From positions 1,984,001 through 2,048,000 of the forward strand of contig NZ_CP034161.1 of assembly GCF_003860525.1 (NCBI RefSeq): DNA of 64,000 nt. Direction: 5' to 3'. Origin of the DNA: Epilithonimonas vandammei. Lineage in GTDB: Bacteria; Bacteroidota; Bacteroidia; Flavobacteriales; Weeksellaceae. Both the position numbers and the translations under genes were made by a program. The notes beneath the pieces were generated by a model, which saw only the letters and a list, made by a program, of their open reading frames with translations, ran no database searches and was not told the DNA's origin. Positions 8,408-17,162 of this stretch are shown here, one piece after another (positions within the stretch are counted from its first letter, which is position 1; every line of letters starts with the position of its first letter).

Positions 8408-10144
8408 TTATAAAACTTCTTTGATATGCTTATAATTGCTTGTGATAGTATCCGCGACTTCTTTGAAGTTACCATCCAGCATCATTCTTGTCATCGCAAC
8501 GCCCATACCTTTCATCTGTTCCCAGCCAACTTTTGGTGGCATTGCCAGAGCATTTGGATCGGTAAAAATATTGACCAAAACTGGACCATCAATTGCTAAT
8601 GCATCTTGAATTGCTGTTTCTACTTTTTCCGGATCTGTAACATTGATGCCATTGATGCCGAAAGCTTGAGCCAATAACCCAAAATCTGGATTAACCATAT
8701 CAGTTTCGTTATCAGGAATACCGTTAACTTCCATTTCTAATTTAACCATTCCTAAAGATCTGTTGTTGAATACTATAATCTTGATGGGAAGATTATATTG
8801 TTTGATGGTCGCGATATCTCCCAACAACATAGAAAGTCCGCCATCACCACAAAGTGCAATCACCTGCTTATCCGGATGGGACAGCTGAGCACCAATAGCC
8901 ATTGGCATTGCATTGGCCATAGTGCCGTGATTGAAAGATCCTAAGAGTTTTCTCTCTCCAGTAGCTTCTAGATATCTAGCACCCCAGACACAGCACATTC
9001 CTGTATCGACTGTGAAAATGGTATCTTTATTAGCCTTTTGATTGATTGTTTCCGCTACGAATTCGGGTGAGATATGGTTTTCTTTGCCTTTATCCTCAAC
9101 ATAAGATCTAAGATTATTTTTTACTTTTTGATAGAAGTCTAGTTGCTTGTCAAGAAAATCTTGGTTATCATTGATTTTAATTAAAGGTAGAAGATTAATT
9201 AAAGAATCCTTTATTTTTCCAGCAAATCCTCTTGTCAATTGGGCTCGTCTTCCTAAACGCTCTGGCTTATCATCTATTTGAATAATTACTTTATCAGTAG
9301 GCATAAATTTTACATAAGGAAAATCGGTACCTAAAAGTAAAACAATATCAGCTTCGTGCATCGCTTTGAAGGCGGAAGGTAAACCCAAAAGTCCAGTCAT
9401 TCCCACTTCATAAGGATTATTATATTGAATACCCATTTTTCCACGGAAAGAATATCCTATTGGTGCTTTCAGTTTTTCTGCTAAAGCAACAACTTCTGTG
9501 TGAGCTTCGGAAGCTCCTATTCCACAATAGATTGCTACTTTTTTTCCTGAATTAAGCTGATTTGCGATCCAGTTTATTTCTTCTTCTGAAGGAATGATTC
9601 TAGGATTTGTCTTGAATACGAGATCAGAACTAATGTTTTTTTCAGATTTAGCCTCAAAAAGATCACCCGGAACACCTAAAACCGAAACGCCTTTTTGTGA
9701 TATCGCGTGTTGTAAAGCAGCTTGTAACATTCTTGGAGCCTGTTCTGGTGTATTGGCTACCTGATTATAAACAGAGCAGTCATCAAACAATTTGATGGTA
9801 TTAGTTTCCTGAAAATAAGAGGTACCAAACTCAGAACTCTCGCAAGTTGATGCTATGGCAAGAACTGGAACATTTCCTCTATTAGCTTCGTACAGACCAT
9901 TAATCAGATGAACGTGTCCTGGACCAGAACTTCCTGCGCAGACAGCCAAACCATCTAGCTCAGCTTCGGCAGCCGCCGCAAAAGCACCGACTTCCTCATG
10001 TCTTACGTGGATCCATTGGATAGAACCTTCACGTTTTATAGCATCATTTAAAAAATTAAGGCTGTCTCCAGTGACAGCGTATATACGTTTAATCCCTGCT
10101 TTTACAAGAATCTCTACAAATTGTTCGGCAATATTTTTTGACAT
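8408..10144 (-). CDS. poxB: ThDP-dependent pyruvate oxidase/dehydrogenase (PoxB-like)
   Basis: A 578-residue thiamine-diphosphate enzyme of the acetolactate synthase/pyruvate oxidase superfamily, best matched by quinone-dependent pyruvate dehydrogenase, which decarboxylates pyruvate to acetate and CO2 and passes electrons to the respiratory chain. N-terminal PYR domain: YAVTGDSLNFLND and VRHEEVGAFAAAAEA with the catalytic Glu. Middle FAD/transhydrogenase-like domain at about 190-335. C-terminal PP domain: LCGDGGLSMLLGDIATIKQYNLPIKIIVFNN, the GDG-to-NN motif that binds ThDP-Mg. The E. coli enzyme has a C-terminal membrane-binding helix; the tail here (VADTITSNYKHIKEVL) could serve but is not diagnostic. 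It stands alone with its own terminator. Confidence 0.88.
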   Translation of the reverse strand: MSKNIAEQFVEILVKAGIKRIYAVTGDSLNFLNDAIKREGSIQWIHVRHEEVGAFAAAAEAELDGLAVCAGSSGPGHVHLINGLYEANRGNVPVLAIASTCESSEFGTSYFQETNTIKLFDDCSVYNQVANTPEQAPRMLQAALQHAISQKGVSVLGVPGDLFEAKSEKNISSDLVFKTNPRIIPSEEEINWIANQLNSGKKVAIYCGIGASEAHTEVVALAEKLKAPIGYSFRGKMGIQYNNPYEVGMTGLLGLPSAFKAMHEADIVLLLGTDFPYVKFMPTDKVIIQIDDKPERLGRRAQLTRGFAGKIKDSLINLLPLIKINDNQDFLDKQLDFYQKVKNNLRSYVEDKGKENHISPEFVAETINQKANKDTIFTVDTGMCCVWGARYLEATGERKLLGSFNHGTMANAMPMAIGAQLSHPDKQVIALCGDGGLSMLLGDIATIKQYNLPIKIIVFNNRSLGMVKLEMEVNGIPDNETDMVNPDFGLLAQAFGINGINVTDPEKVETAIQDALAIDGPVLVNIFTDPNALAMPPKVGWEQMKGMGVAMTRMMLDGNFKEVADTITSNYKHIKEVL

Positions 10145-10227
10145 AGTATTATGAATTTTACAACATCAAAATTTACAAAAAATATTCCAAGCAAATGTTT
10201 ATTAATAATAAATAAATGTTAAAGAAA

Positions 10228-11289
10228 TCAGTGAAAATGTTTTGGAAATGCTTCTTGCGGAGTTTGTTTCAGAATATTGAGCATAAACCAAGATTTAAGA
10301 AAACCGTAACCGTATGAAAACATTTGGATGTAAGTAGAAATTATTGCCATTCCGGCAATGCTGATATTTTTTGTTACAATCAAAGCGTGCAAGAAAACTA
10401 GAAATGTATAAAGTCCATACAAAGCGAGAATCAACCCATTTCCCCATACGAAATAATGAATAATTCCAACCAAATAACCCAACAGAAAAAGGCTCGGAAA
10501 CCAAAACGTAGGTTTCACATATTTTGGATGTCTTTGATTAAGGATTGGTCTTGCACAACCGAATTGATACACTTGTTTTGAGAATTTGCCAAAGTCAGTT
10601 CGACGTTTGTGATAAACGCCAATATTATCGTAGAATAGAGTGGTGTAGCCATTTTCCCAAAACGTCATTGATAAATCTGGGTCTTCGCCAATTCTCATTT
10701 CAGAAAACCCACCAATGCTCAAAAATTTCTCCTTATTCACGCCCATATTGAAACTTCTTGGCTGAAATTTCGTCACGGCTTTTTTGCTTCCTCGGATTCC
10801 ACCAGTTGTGAAAACTGAAGTCATAGAATAAGAAATGGCTTTCTGCATCAGGTTGAAACCTCTGTGCGCTTTGTCTGCACCTCCAAACGCATCACAAGGA
10901 TTCTCAATAATGTTTTTCTTGATATTTTCGATGTAATCTGTTTCTACAATCACGTCAGAATCTACAAAAATCAGCCATTCATTTTTTGCTCTTTTTGCAC
11001 CATAATTTCTACTTAGTCCAGGCCCTGAATTTTCTTTTCGGAAAAACTGAATATCCAATTGTTTTTCGAATAATTCTACAGTCGGAAGCAATGCGATTTT
11101 GGAACCATCATCCACTATTATCACTTCAAAATCTTTATCTGTTTGATGAGATAGAGAATTGAGAAGTTCGAATAATTCGTCTTTTCTGTTGAAGATGGCG
11201 ATGATGATGGAGATGGTTGGATTCAATTTGAATGTGAAATTATTTCCAAAAATATTGAAAAAGGTTTTAAATTTGGGAAAAAGTGACAA
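10228..11289 (-). CDS. Family 2 glycosyltransferase, membrane-associated
   Basis: 353 residues: a GT-A domain (about 26-245) starting with ISIIIAIFNRKDELFELLNSL, a DxD-type FVDSDVIV, and RIGEDPDLSMTFWENGY. Hydrophobic C-terminal segments at about 265-345 suggest membrane attachment. It probably transfers a sugar in envelope polysaccharide or glycolipid synthesis; acceptor unknown. The only usable start is TTG at 11287-11289: an in-frame stop lies three codons upstream and no ATG occurs before the catalytic domain. That TTG overlaps by one base the ATG of the divergent small gene. Confidence 0.85.
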   Translation of the reverse strand: MSLFPKFKTFFNIFGNNFTFKLNPTISIIIAIFNRKDELFELLNSLSHQTDKDFEVIIVDDGSKIALLPTVELFEKQLDIQFFRKENSGPGLSRNYGAKRAKNEWLIFVDSDVIVETDYIENIKKNIIENPCDAFGGADKAHRGFNLMQKAISYSMTSVFTTGGIRGSKKAVTKFQPRSFNMGVNKEKFLSIGGFSEMRIGEDPDLSMTFWENGYTTLFYDNIGVYHKRRTDFGKFSKQVYQFGCARPILNQRHPKYVKPTFWFPSLFLLGYLVGIIHYFVWGNGLILALYGLYTFLVFLHALIVTKNISIAGMAIISTYIQMFSYGYGFLKSWFMLNILKQTPQEAFPKHFH

Positions 11290-11630
11290 TGGATTTTAAA
11301 ATTTTCGAAAAAGAGCATTTCAAGACATTAATTCAATTCAAAGATTCCATTCAATTTGAGAACCTTCTTTCGCAAAATGAAATTTCTTTTTCTACTGATG
11401 TCATAAGCAATACAAATATTTCTGATTATCGCAGATATTATTTTCTTGAAGAAAACCGTGCGAAGATTAATTTGATATTAAAGGAAAACGCCATAATTCC
11501 TTTGAATGAAAATTATGGCGTTTCTGATTTACAACAATCCAAAAAGATTTATAAAATCTATGTAATCGCTTTATTGTCAATTTTTATAATATTATTCGGA
11601 ATATTTTATCTTATAAAAATAATAAGTTAA
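11289..11630 (+). CDS. Small hypothetical membrane protein
   Basis: 113 residues, not recognised. The N-terminal two-thirds is soluble and acidic (MDFKIFEKEHFKTLIQFKDS...). A single C-terminal transmembrane helix, IYKIYVIALLSIFIILFGIFYLIKI, gives a tail-anchored topology. The ATG at 11289 is preferred over the in-frame GTG at 11283. It shares its start with the divergent glycosyltransferase and its stop lies 1 base from the end of the convergent rRNA methyltransferase gene, so it is squeezed in completely. Confidence 0.7.
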   Translation: MDFKIFEKEHFKTLIQFKDSIQFENLLSQNEISFSTDVISNTNISDYRRYYFLEENRAKINLILKENAIIPLNENYGVSDLQQSKKIYKIYVIALLSIFIILFGIFYLIKIIS

Positions 11631-11631
11631 A

Positions 11632-12798
11632 TCATTCCTCCTTATTCATATATTTCCCTTTCTTAGAACCGTCATACATCTCATACTGCAAAAATCTCGT
11701 CTCCAATTTCCCGTTGAATAATTTGATTTTTCTTGAAGGTCTCAATCCAATTTTCTTCGGAGCGTCTAAGTCTGCAGAGATCAGCCAAGCCAAAGTATTT
11801 GGGTAATGCTGTTTGAAAGTATCTCCTATTTTCTTGTAGAAATCATCATCATTGATAGAAATTCTCTCGTCATAAGGCGGATTGAACACTATTAGTAAAG
11901 GGAACATATCTTTTTCAGAATCGAAGAAATTTTGTTTTCTTACTTCGATCACATCTTCCATTTCTGCAGATTCAATATTCGCTCTTGCTGCATCCAAGGC
12001 GCTATAATCAATATCATAACCAACGATTTTCCCAGTGAATCCCTTCACACGATTCAGTCGTACTTCTTTTATAGTTTTGAATAATTCAGAATCATAGTTT
12101 TTCCAATTCTGGAATGCAAAGTTTCTTCTGAAAGTCTGTGCTGGCAAATCCATTGCAATCATCGCCGCTTCTATCAATAACGTTCCGGAACCACACATTG
12201 GGTCTAGGAAATTCCCTTTTCCATCCCAACCTGCCAATTGTAACATTCCGCTAGCCAAAACTTCATTAATTGGCGCAACCGTTTGTTCCTTTCTGTAACC
12301 ACGTTTGAAAAGTGGGTCTCCAGAACTGTCAAGAGAAATCGAAACCAATTCTCTGTCAATATGAAGATGGAATTTGATATCCGGATTGTCTTTACTAATA
12401 TTCGGTCTTACCTTATGTTTTTCTTGAAAATAATCTACAATGGCATCTTTCATTTTCAAAGTCATAAACTGCGAGTGACTGAATCTCTCAGAGTTTACAG
12501 TAGCATCAATAGCAAAAGTCTGGTTTGGTTCCAAAAACTGGTCCCACTCAAACTTGTATAATTTATCGTAATATTTGGTCTCGTTAAAAGCTTTAAATTC
12601 CATTATCGGGACCAAAATTTTAAGCGCAGTTCTGCAAGAGTAATTGAGTTTGTAAAGAAAACCAAGGTCGCCTTCACAAGTTACCGCACGGTTTTTAACG
12701 TCAACATTTTTACCACCTAATTTCTTAACTTCTTCAGCCAAAACCTGTTCTAGTCCAAAGAAAGTTTTGATTTGTATTTGCAGATTATCTGTATTCAT
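11632..12798 (-). CDS. THUMP domain class I RNA methyltransferase (RlmL/RlmKL N-terminal half type)
   Basis: 388 residues, related to the m2G2445 23S rRNA methyltransferase. An N-terminal ferredoxin-like/THUMP region (about 1-155: QIQIKTFFGLEQVLAEEVKKLGG) is followed by a Rossmann methyltransferase with FLDPMCGSGTLLIEAAMIA (SAM-binding motif I) and NPPYDERI (motif IV, for exocyclic N methylation). In gammaproteobacteria this half is fused to RlmK; here it stands alone, as is usual in Bacteroidota. Start ATG 12796-12798. Confidence 0.9.
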   Translation of the reverse strand: MNTDNLQIQIKTFFGLEQVLAEEVKKLGGKNVDVKNRAVTCEGDLGFLYKLNYSCRTALKILVPIMEFKAFNETKYYDKLYKFEWDQFLEPNQTFAIDATVNSERFSHSQFMTLKMKDAIVDYFQEKHKVRPNISKDNPDIKFHLHIDRELVSISLDSSGDPLFKRGYRKEQTVAPINEVLASGMLQLAGWDGKGNFLDPMCGSGTLLIEAAMIAMDLPAQTFRRNFAFQNWKNYDSELFKTIKEVRLNRVKGFTGKIVGYDIDYSALDAARANIESAEMEDVIEVRKQNFFDSEKDMFPLLIVFNPPYDERISINDDDFYKKIGDTFKQHYPNTLAWLISADLDAPKKIGLRPSRKIKLFNGKLETRFLQYEMYDGSKKGKYMNKEE

Positions 12799-12802
12799 AG
12801 CG

Positions 12803-12810
12803 CAAAAATA
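12803..12810 (-). promoter_or_regulatory. Candidate -7 element of the THUMP methyltransferase gene
   Basis: TATTTTTG on the minus strand fits TAnnTTTG and ends 4 bases before the ATG, implying a leaderless message. No -33 box seen. Confidence 0.35.
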
Positions 12811-12813
12811 TGG

Positions 12814-12896
12814 ATTTTAGTTGATGGTTGTTGGTTTATAGTTGATAGAAATTATCATAACTTATAAAAACCATCACCAAACAACTATCCACTGTC
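12814..12896. repeat. Short intergenic inverted sequence of TTGATGG/CCATCA type
   Basis: The gap between two divergent methyltransferase genes holds TAGTTGATGGTTGTTGG and TAGTTGATAG on one side and CCATCACCAAACAACTATCC on the other, an imperfect inverted arrangement. A similar CAACCAACAACCAAC string occurs inside the first gene of the window (381-416). Probably a small dispersed element. Confidence 0.4.
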
Positions 12897-12909
12897 CACC
12901 AAAAATCAC

Positions 12910-12917
12910 TATTTTTG
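12910..12917 (+). promoter_or_regulatory. Candidate -7 element of the methyltransferase gene at 12922
   Basis: TATTTTTG fits TAnnTTTG and ends 4 bases before the ATG; no -33 box is evident. Confidence 0.35.
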
Positions 12918-12921
12918 CTGG

Positions 12922-13647
12922 ATGCAATGGTTCGAAGAATGGTTTGATACACCATATTATCATATTCTTTATAGCAACAGGGATTACAGAGAAGCAGAGA
13001 ATTTTCTTAACTTGCTCACTGGATTTCTGAAGCTGGAAAAAAAATCAAGTATCATAGATTTGGCTTGTGGAAAAGGCAGACACTCTATTTATCTCAATAA
13101 ACTGGGTTATAAAGTTCTTGGCCTTGATCTTTCTGAGCAAAGCATTAGCTATGATAAAAAGTTTGAAAACGAATCTTTAGAATTCCGGGTTCACGATATG
13201 CGAAATAGGATTGAAAGTGAGCCTGTGGATGCTGTTTTCAACTTGTTTACAAGTTTTGGTTACTTCGAGACAGAAGAAGAGGACAAAAGTGTTTTCCGAT
13301 CCGTTTCCGAAGTTCTGAAAAGCAAAGGTTATTTTGTCCTTGATTTTCTCAATGCTGAGTATGTAAAAAACGTCATTACACCATCTGCCAGCGTTGAAAA
13401 AGAAAATATTATTTTCAATATTAAAAAGCACATAGAAGGGGATTATATTCTAAAAGAAATTGATTTTGAAGATCAGGGAAAGCCCTATCATTTTTTTGAA
13501 CGTGTAAAACTAACTTCTCCCGAAAAGATTCTGAAATTTGCTGATGAATTTGGATTTGAATTAATCAAAAGGTGGGGTGATTATCAGTTGAATGATTTTG
13601 ATGGAAAAAGCTCTCAGAGATGTATTAATTTATTTAGAAAACGTTAG
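12922..13647 (+). CDS. Class I SAM-dependent methyltransferase
   Basis: 241 residues. The N-terminus MQWFEEWFDTPYYHILYSNRDY is typical of a group of small-molecule methyltransferases in Bacteroidota. SAM-binding motif I is SIIDLACGKGRHSIYL, followed by LGLDLSEQSI and VFNLFTSFGYF. A C-terminal part with alternating beta strands (DYILKEIDFEDQGKPYHFFERVK) may bind substrate. The methyl acceptor is not predictable. First gene of a plus-strand run to 16.4 kb; it diverges from the THUMP methyltransferase. Confidence 0.87.
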   Translation: MQWFEEWFDTPYYHILYSNRDYREAENFLNLLTGFLKLEKKSSIIDLACGKGRHSIYLNKLGYKVLGLDLSEQSISYDKKFENESLEFRVHDMRNRIESEPVDAVFNLFTSFGYFETEEEDKSVFRSVSEVLKSKGYFVLDFLNAEYVKNVITPSASVEKENIIFNIKKHIEGDYILKEIDFEDQGKPYHFFERVKLTSPEKILKFADEFGFELIKRWGDYQLNDFDGKSSQRCINLFRKR

Positions 13648-13707
13648 AAGTTAGAAACTGGAGGATGTCCAACATCTTACAGCAAGCTTCCCTTTCATAT
13701 TTAGTTT

Positions 13708-14400
13708 ATGACAATTATTCTATTAATTTTGAGCGTTCTGATTGGTGTATTTCTCGGAAAATATTTCGGGAGCAAGCAACAATTCGCCAAAAATCTTCTT
13801 ATTCTAAGTGCAGGTTTTCTGATAACGATTTGCCTGAATGAAGTTTTTCCAGAAGTTTACCATTCTGAAGATCATAATATAGGGATTTTTGTGATTATAG
13901 GAGTCCTTATTCAGATGCTTTTGGAAAATCTTACGAAAGGCTTCGAACACGGCCATTTGCATCATCATGCCGATGATCATTCTATCATTCCATTTGCGTT
14001 AATTGTGGGGCTTTTCGTACACGCGTTTATAGAGGGAATTCCTTTATCTCACGAAAAGGAAACAATATCGCCTTATTTGCTTGGAATCTTATTTCATAAT
14101 ATTCCTATTTCTTTTGTTTTGGGAAGCTTTTTGTCGCATAGCAAAAATTTTTCTACAAAATTCTGGCTCATTGTTTTAGTGTTCGCCTTGGCTTCACCTT
14201 TAGGAATGCTTCTCGGTAAATATTTCGATGAAAATCTTAAAGTTTATTTTCTTGCGATTGTCGGCGGCATTTTCCTTCATATTTCTTCAGTTATTATTTT
14301 CGAAAGCAACAAAAATCATAAGATGGACTGGCAAAAAATTGTCCTGGTTATCTGTGGTATTGCGCTAGCTTTAGGCGGGCATCTTTTTCATGGACACTGA
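13708..14400 (+). CDS. ZIP family divalent metal transporter
   Basis: 230 residues with about seven to eight hydrophobic helices. A His-rich loop (HGHLHHHADDHS) follows helix 3. The metal-binding helices carry HAFIEGIPLSHE (HxxxEG) and LFHNIPISF (HNxP), the two signature positions of ZIP permeases that import Zn2+, Fe2+ or Mn2+. The C-terminus ends in HLFHGH. Inner membrane location. The metal specificity is not visible from sequence. Confidence 0.9.
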   Translation: MTIILLILSVLIGVFLGKYFGSKQQFAKNLLILSAGFLITICLNEVFPEVYHSEDHNIGIFVIIGVLIQMLLENLTKGFEHGHLHHHADDHSIIPFALIVGLFVHAFIEGIPLSHEKETISPYLLGILFHNIPISFVLGSFLSHSKNFSTKFWLIVLVFALASPLGMLLGKYFDENLKVYFLAIVGGIFLHISSVIIFESNKNHKMDWQKIVLVICGIALALGGHLFHGH

Positions 14401-14445
14401 TTAAAAAATTTTATTTTACCGAAGGAAAATCCTAAATTTACCTAA

Positions 14446-14829
14446 ATGTTTTTTATGGGATTTTTAGATCAAATATTCGGAAAAAAAGAAGATCAGGATC
14501 ACAGTAAACCGCTGTGGAAGAAAATAGAATCACAAAAAGATCTGGATGCAGCAATAGAAAAATCTTCTCAGCAAAAAGTTCTGATTTTCAAACACTCTAC
14601 GAGATGCTTTATCAGCAAAACCGTACTTCGTTCCTTCGAAAAACAAATGCAGGAGTCGGATAAAAATTTTGGTTATTATTTTCTTGATCTTTTGGCGTAC
14701 AGATCTATTTCGAATGAAATAGAATCACGCTTTGAAGTTGTACATCAAAGCCCGCAGCTTATTGTTTTAGAAAACGGAAAAGCGATTTACAATGCTTCTC
14801 ATCAAAATATTGATCTGGATAAAATATAA
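14446..14829 (+). CDS. ytxJ: Bacillithiol system redox-active protein YtxJ
   Basis: About 125 residues with a thioredoxin-like fold. The active-site segment is VLIFKHSTRCFISKTVLRSF, with one Cys in the place used for thiol exchange (family form TRC.IS), and SPQLIVLENGKAIYNASH follows with the cis-Pro region. YtxJ proteins are predicted monothiol bacilliredoxins, so the host probably makes bacillithiol. The start may be ATG 14446 or, more like the family, ATG 14455 (MGFLDQIFG). It lies 30 bases before the Crp/Fnr gene. Confidence 0.85.
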   Translation: MFFMGFLDQIFGKKEDQDHSKPLWKKIESQKDLDAAIEKSSQQKVLIFKHSTRCFISKTVLRSFEKQMQESDKNFGYYFLDLLAYRSISNEIESRFEVVHQSPQLIVLENGKAIYNASHQNIDLDKI

Positions 14830-14859
14830 TACACTTCTAAAATTTAACAAAAATTGCAA

Positions 14860-15453
14860 ATGGAATATAATAACTTTCGGAATCATCTTTCCAGAATACT
14901 AGGTGTGCCAATAGAAAGCCTAGAAATGTGCTCTTCGTTTTATGAAATAAAGCACGCTAAAAAGAATGAAGTTATTCTGAGAGAAGGCGAGGTCTCTGAC
15001 TGCACATTTTTCGTAGAAAAAGGACTTTTGCGAATGTATTCTATTGATAAAGCTGGAAAGGAACATGTGATACAATTTGCCCCGGAAAACTGGATTATCT
15101 CTGATACCACTAGCCAACTACTGAATGAAAAATCCAGGTTTTACATAGAAGCTATTGAGGATAGCATCATTGTGGTAACAAGAGAAGGTTTTTTTGAAAA
15201 CTTATCTAAAATCTATCCCGATGTAGCAGAAAAAAATCAAAGGCTGATGTTTAATCACATCAAAAACCTACAAAACAGAGTGAATGCTTTAATCAGTACA
15301 ACGGCAGAAGAACGCTATCTGGATTTTATAAAGAAATATCCGGACCTGATGCTCAGAGCACCACAGTGGATGGTAGCATCTTACTTGGGAATTACGCCAG
15401 AAAGTCTGAGCAGGGTGAGAAAAGAACTGGCCAAGAAAAAATTTGAAATTTAA
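14860..15453 (+). CDS. Crp/Fnr family transcriptional regulator
   Basis: 197 residues from ATG 14860. An N-terminal cyclic-nucleotide-binding-like beta barrel (about 15-130: EVILREGEVSDCTFFVEKGLLRMY) is followed by a C-terminal winged helix (about 150-197: QWMVASYLGITPESLSRVRKEL). There is no Fnr-type Cys cluster and the cAMP-binding Arg-Ser motif is not kept, so the ligand is unknown. In flavobacteria such proteins often control stress or thiol genes. Its last codons overlap the TTG start of the thermonuclease gene. Confidence 0.9.
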   Translation: MEYNNFRNHLSRILGVPIESLEMCSSFYEIKHAKKNEVILREGEVSDCTFFVEKGLLRMYSIDKAGKEHVIQFAPENWIISDTTSQLLNEKSRFYIEAIEDSIIVVTREGFFENLSKIYPDVAEKNQRLMFNHIKNLQNRVNALISTTAEERYLDFIKKYPDLMLRAPQWMVASYLGITPESLSRVRKELAKKKFEI

Positions 15454-15955
15454 GATTTTGAAATATTTCCTTTTATTGCTTTTCAGTAGTGTGTATTGTT
15501 TTAGTCAGGATGTGGATGCCAATTTGAGGAACCAAACTTTTTCTGCAAAAGTGATTGGCATTTCTGATGGCGACACGATGGAAGTCCTATTTAGAGACAA
15601 GCCTATAAAAATAAGATTAGCTCATATTGACGCTCCGGAAAAAAGAGGAACTCAACCTTTTGGGAATAACTCAAAGAAGGCATTGTCAGATCTTTGTTTC
15701 GGGAAAATTGTGACTGTCCAATCCGAAAAATATGATCGTTACAAGCGTTTGATCGCTGTGATCATTACTGATAAAAATAAAAACGTAAATAAAGAAATGC
15801 TTCGGCTAGGAATGGCATGGCATTATAAAAAATATTCCAACAACGCTGAGTATGCTCAATTGGAAAATCTGGCGAGAAAAAATAGAGTAGGACTTTGGCA
15901 AGATCAGAATGCCATTGCACCTTGGCTATGGCGAGAAAATAAAAAGAAAAAATGA
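15443..15955 (+). CDS. Secreted thermonuclease (SNase) family protein
   Basis: 170 residues. A signal peptide (LKYFLLLLFSSVYCFSQ) leads into a staphylococcal-nuclease OB-fold: VIGISDGDTMEVLFRDKPIKIRLAHIDAPEKRGTQPFG, where Asp and Arg bind Ca2+ and phosphate, then SEKYDRYKRLIAVI and ending NRVGLWQDQNAIAPWLWR. It degrades DNA/RNA in the periplasm or outside. No ATG exists; the start is TTG at 15443 (or TTG 15458), overlapping the end of the Crp/Fnr gene by 11 bases. This suggests translational coupling. The stop overlaps the next gene by 4 bases. Confidence 0.85.
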   Translation: MKFKILKYFLLLLFSSVYCFSQDVDANLRNQTFSAKVIGISDGDTMEVLFRDKPIKIRLAHIDAPEKRGTQPFGNNSKKALSDLCFGKIVTVQSEKYDRYKRLIAVIITDKNKNVNKEMLRLGMAWHYKKYSNNAEYAQLENLARKNRVGLWQDQNAIAPWLWRENKKKK

Positions 15956-16398
15956 ATCAAGAAATTTTAAGAGCCGAAATTACCGATATACCTGTATTAT
16001 GTAAAATGATGAAGGATTTTTATGCGATAGATCATTACCCCTTCAACGAAAATCTGGTTGCAAAAAATTTTGAAATATTTATTGAAAATGACAAATATGG
16101 CGAATGTTTCAAAATCATCTCTGAGGAGCAGATTGCAGGATATATTATTCTTGCAAAATATTTCAGTTTCGAGTTTGGAGGCGAAATTTTGTTTTTAGAT
16201 GAATTGTACATTAAACCAGAATATCAGGGAAAATCTCTCGGGAAAAAGTCTCTGGAATTCGTAAAAGATTATTCAGCTGAAAAAAAGTTTTCTGTTGTAC
16301 TTCTGGAAATAGAAAACCATAATGAGAAAGCAAAAAAGCTTTATGAACATTATGGCTTCCAAAAGCATAAACGGAGTCTTATGATTCTTAAGAATTAG
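15952..16398 (+). CDS. GNAT family N-acetyltransferase
   Basis: 148 residues with the GNAT fold: LYIKPEYQGKSLGKKSLEFV is motif A, the acetyl-CoA pyrophosphate loop (Q/RxxGxG/A type), and NEKAKKLYEHYGFQKHKRSLMI is the C-terminal motif B. The ATGA overlap with the thermonuclease gene makes them one transcript, ended by the strong hairpin that follows. The substrate is unknown. Confidence 0.88.
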   Translation: MNQEILRAEITDIPVLCKMMKDFYAIDHYPFNENLVAKNFEIFIENDKYGECFKIISEEQIAGYIILAKYFSFEFGGEILFLDELYIKPEYQGKSLGKKSLEFVKDYSAEKKFSVVLLEIENHNEKAKKLYEHYGFQKHKRSLMILKN

Positions 16399-16427
16399 AA
16401 AGGCTTTAGAATTTCTAAAGCCTTTTT
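16399..16427 (+). terminator. Rho-independent terminator after the GNAT gene
   Basis: 12-bp perfect stem AAAGGCTTTAGA/TCTAAAGCCTTT with a 3-base loop and T tail, beginning immediately after the stop codon. Confidence 0.9.
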
Positions 16428-16446
16428 ATTATATAAAAGTTATCTT

Positions 16447-16695
16447 TTATTTGTCGATGGAGCCCATTACTTTTTGAGCAAAAGAATTCAATGCGTCTTT
16501 TTCACTCATTCCGTTTTTTACATTAGCGTGAACTTCTAAAGCACCACAGATATTAGTTATCAACTCACCAGCAACATTGATATCTTCCTCAGAAACATTA
16601 CGGAACTCGCAGAAACTTTCTAAGACTTCTAACGTAGCTTCTAGTTTTTCCGGCGTTTGATTCTGGTAAAATTGTCTTATGATTGGTAATTTCAT
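16447..16695 (-). CDS. DUF6952 family small protein
   Basis: 82 residues, soluble and mostly helical (MKLPIIRQFYQNQTPEKLEATLEVLESF). This small conserved family is commonly found beside thioredoxin and peroxiredoxin genes in flavobacteria, as here; its function is unknown. It lies 52 bases downstream of the thioredoxin gene, presumably in the same transcript. The context suggests a role in peroxide/thiol defence, by association only. Confidence 0.8.
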   Translation of the reverse strand: MKLPIIRQFYQNQTPEKLEATLEVLESFCEFRNVSEEDINVAGELITNICGALEVHANVKNGMSEKDALNSFAQKVMGSIDK

Positions 16696-16747
16696 TTTAA
16701 TAAATTTAGAAATTATAACATTTAGAGATTAAGAAATTTCTTATTTT

Positions 16748-17059
16748 TTAACCTTTTAATTCGCTGAAAAGATTGTTAAGACTTTCAGCCTGATTGGTTT
16801 GAACCTGATTTTTCAAAGTTCCCCCTTCAAATGCTGCAAAAGTTGGTAGATTATCTACCGTTGCCAATTTTCTGCTTTCCGGAAATTTTTCTGCATCCAC
16901 ATAATAAAAAGGGATATCTTCGTTTTCTGCAGCTAATTTTTTGAACTTTGGCTTCATAATTCTGCAGTTTCCACACCAAGTTGCTCCATATTGAACCATT
17001 ACTTTGTCATTTTCCTGAATGATTTGCTGTAATGTGTCTCCTGTAAGTTCTATATACAT
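16748..17059 (-). CDS. Thioredoxin family protein
   Basis: 103 residues, cytoplasmic (no signal peptide), with a complete thioredoxin fold. The active site is WCGNC (Cys29 and Cys32) rather than the classical WCGPC, and the cis-proline is in VDNLPTFAAF. The unusual Asn should shift redox potential relative to housekeeping Trx. It is encoded between a 2-Cys peroxiredoxin and DUF6952, so it is a likely dedicated reductant of that peroxiredoxin. Confidence 0.92.
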   Translation of the reverse strand: MYIELTGDTLQQIIQENDKVMVQYGATWCGNCRIMKPKFKKLAAENEDIPFYYVDAEKFPESRKLATVDNLPTFAAFEGGTLKNQVQTNQAESLNNLFSELKG

Positions 17060-17162
17060 TTTTGTAATTTTTTAAATGTGATAATTATTAATTTGAAAAT
17101 ATGATGATTTGTTAATGAGTTGATAATAACAAATCATCATATTATCTCATTATCAAATCGAT

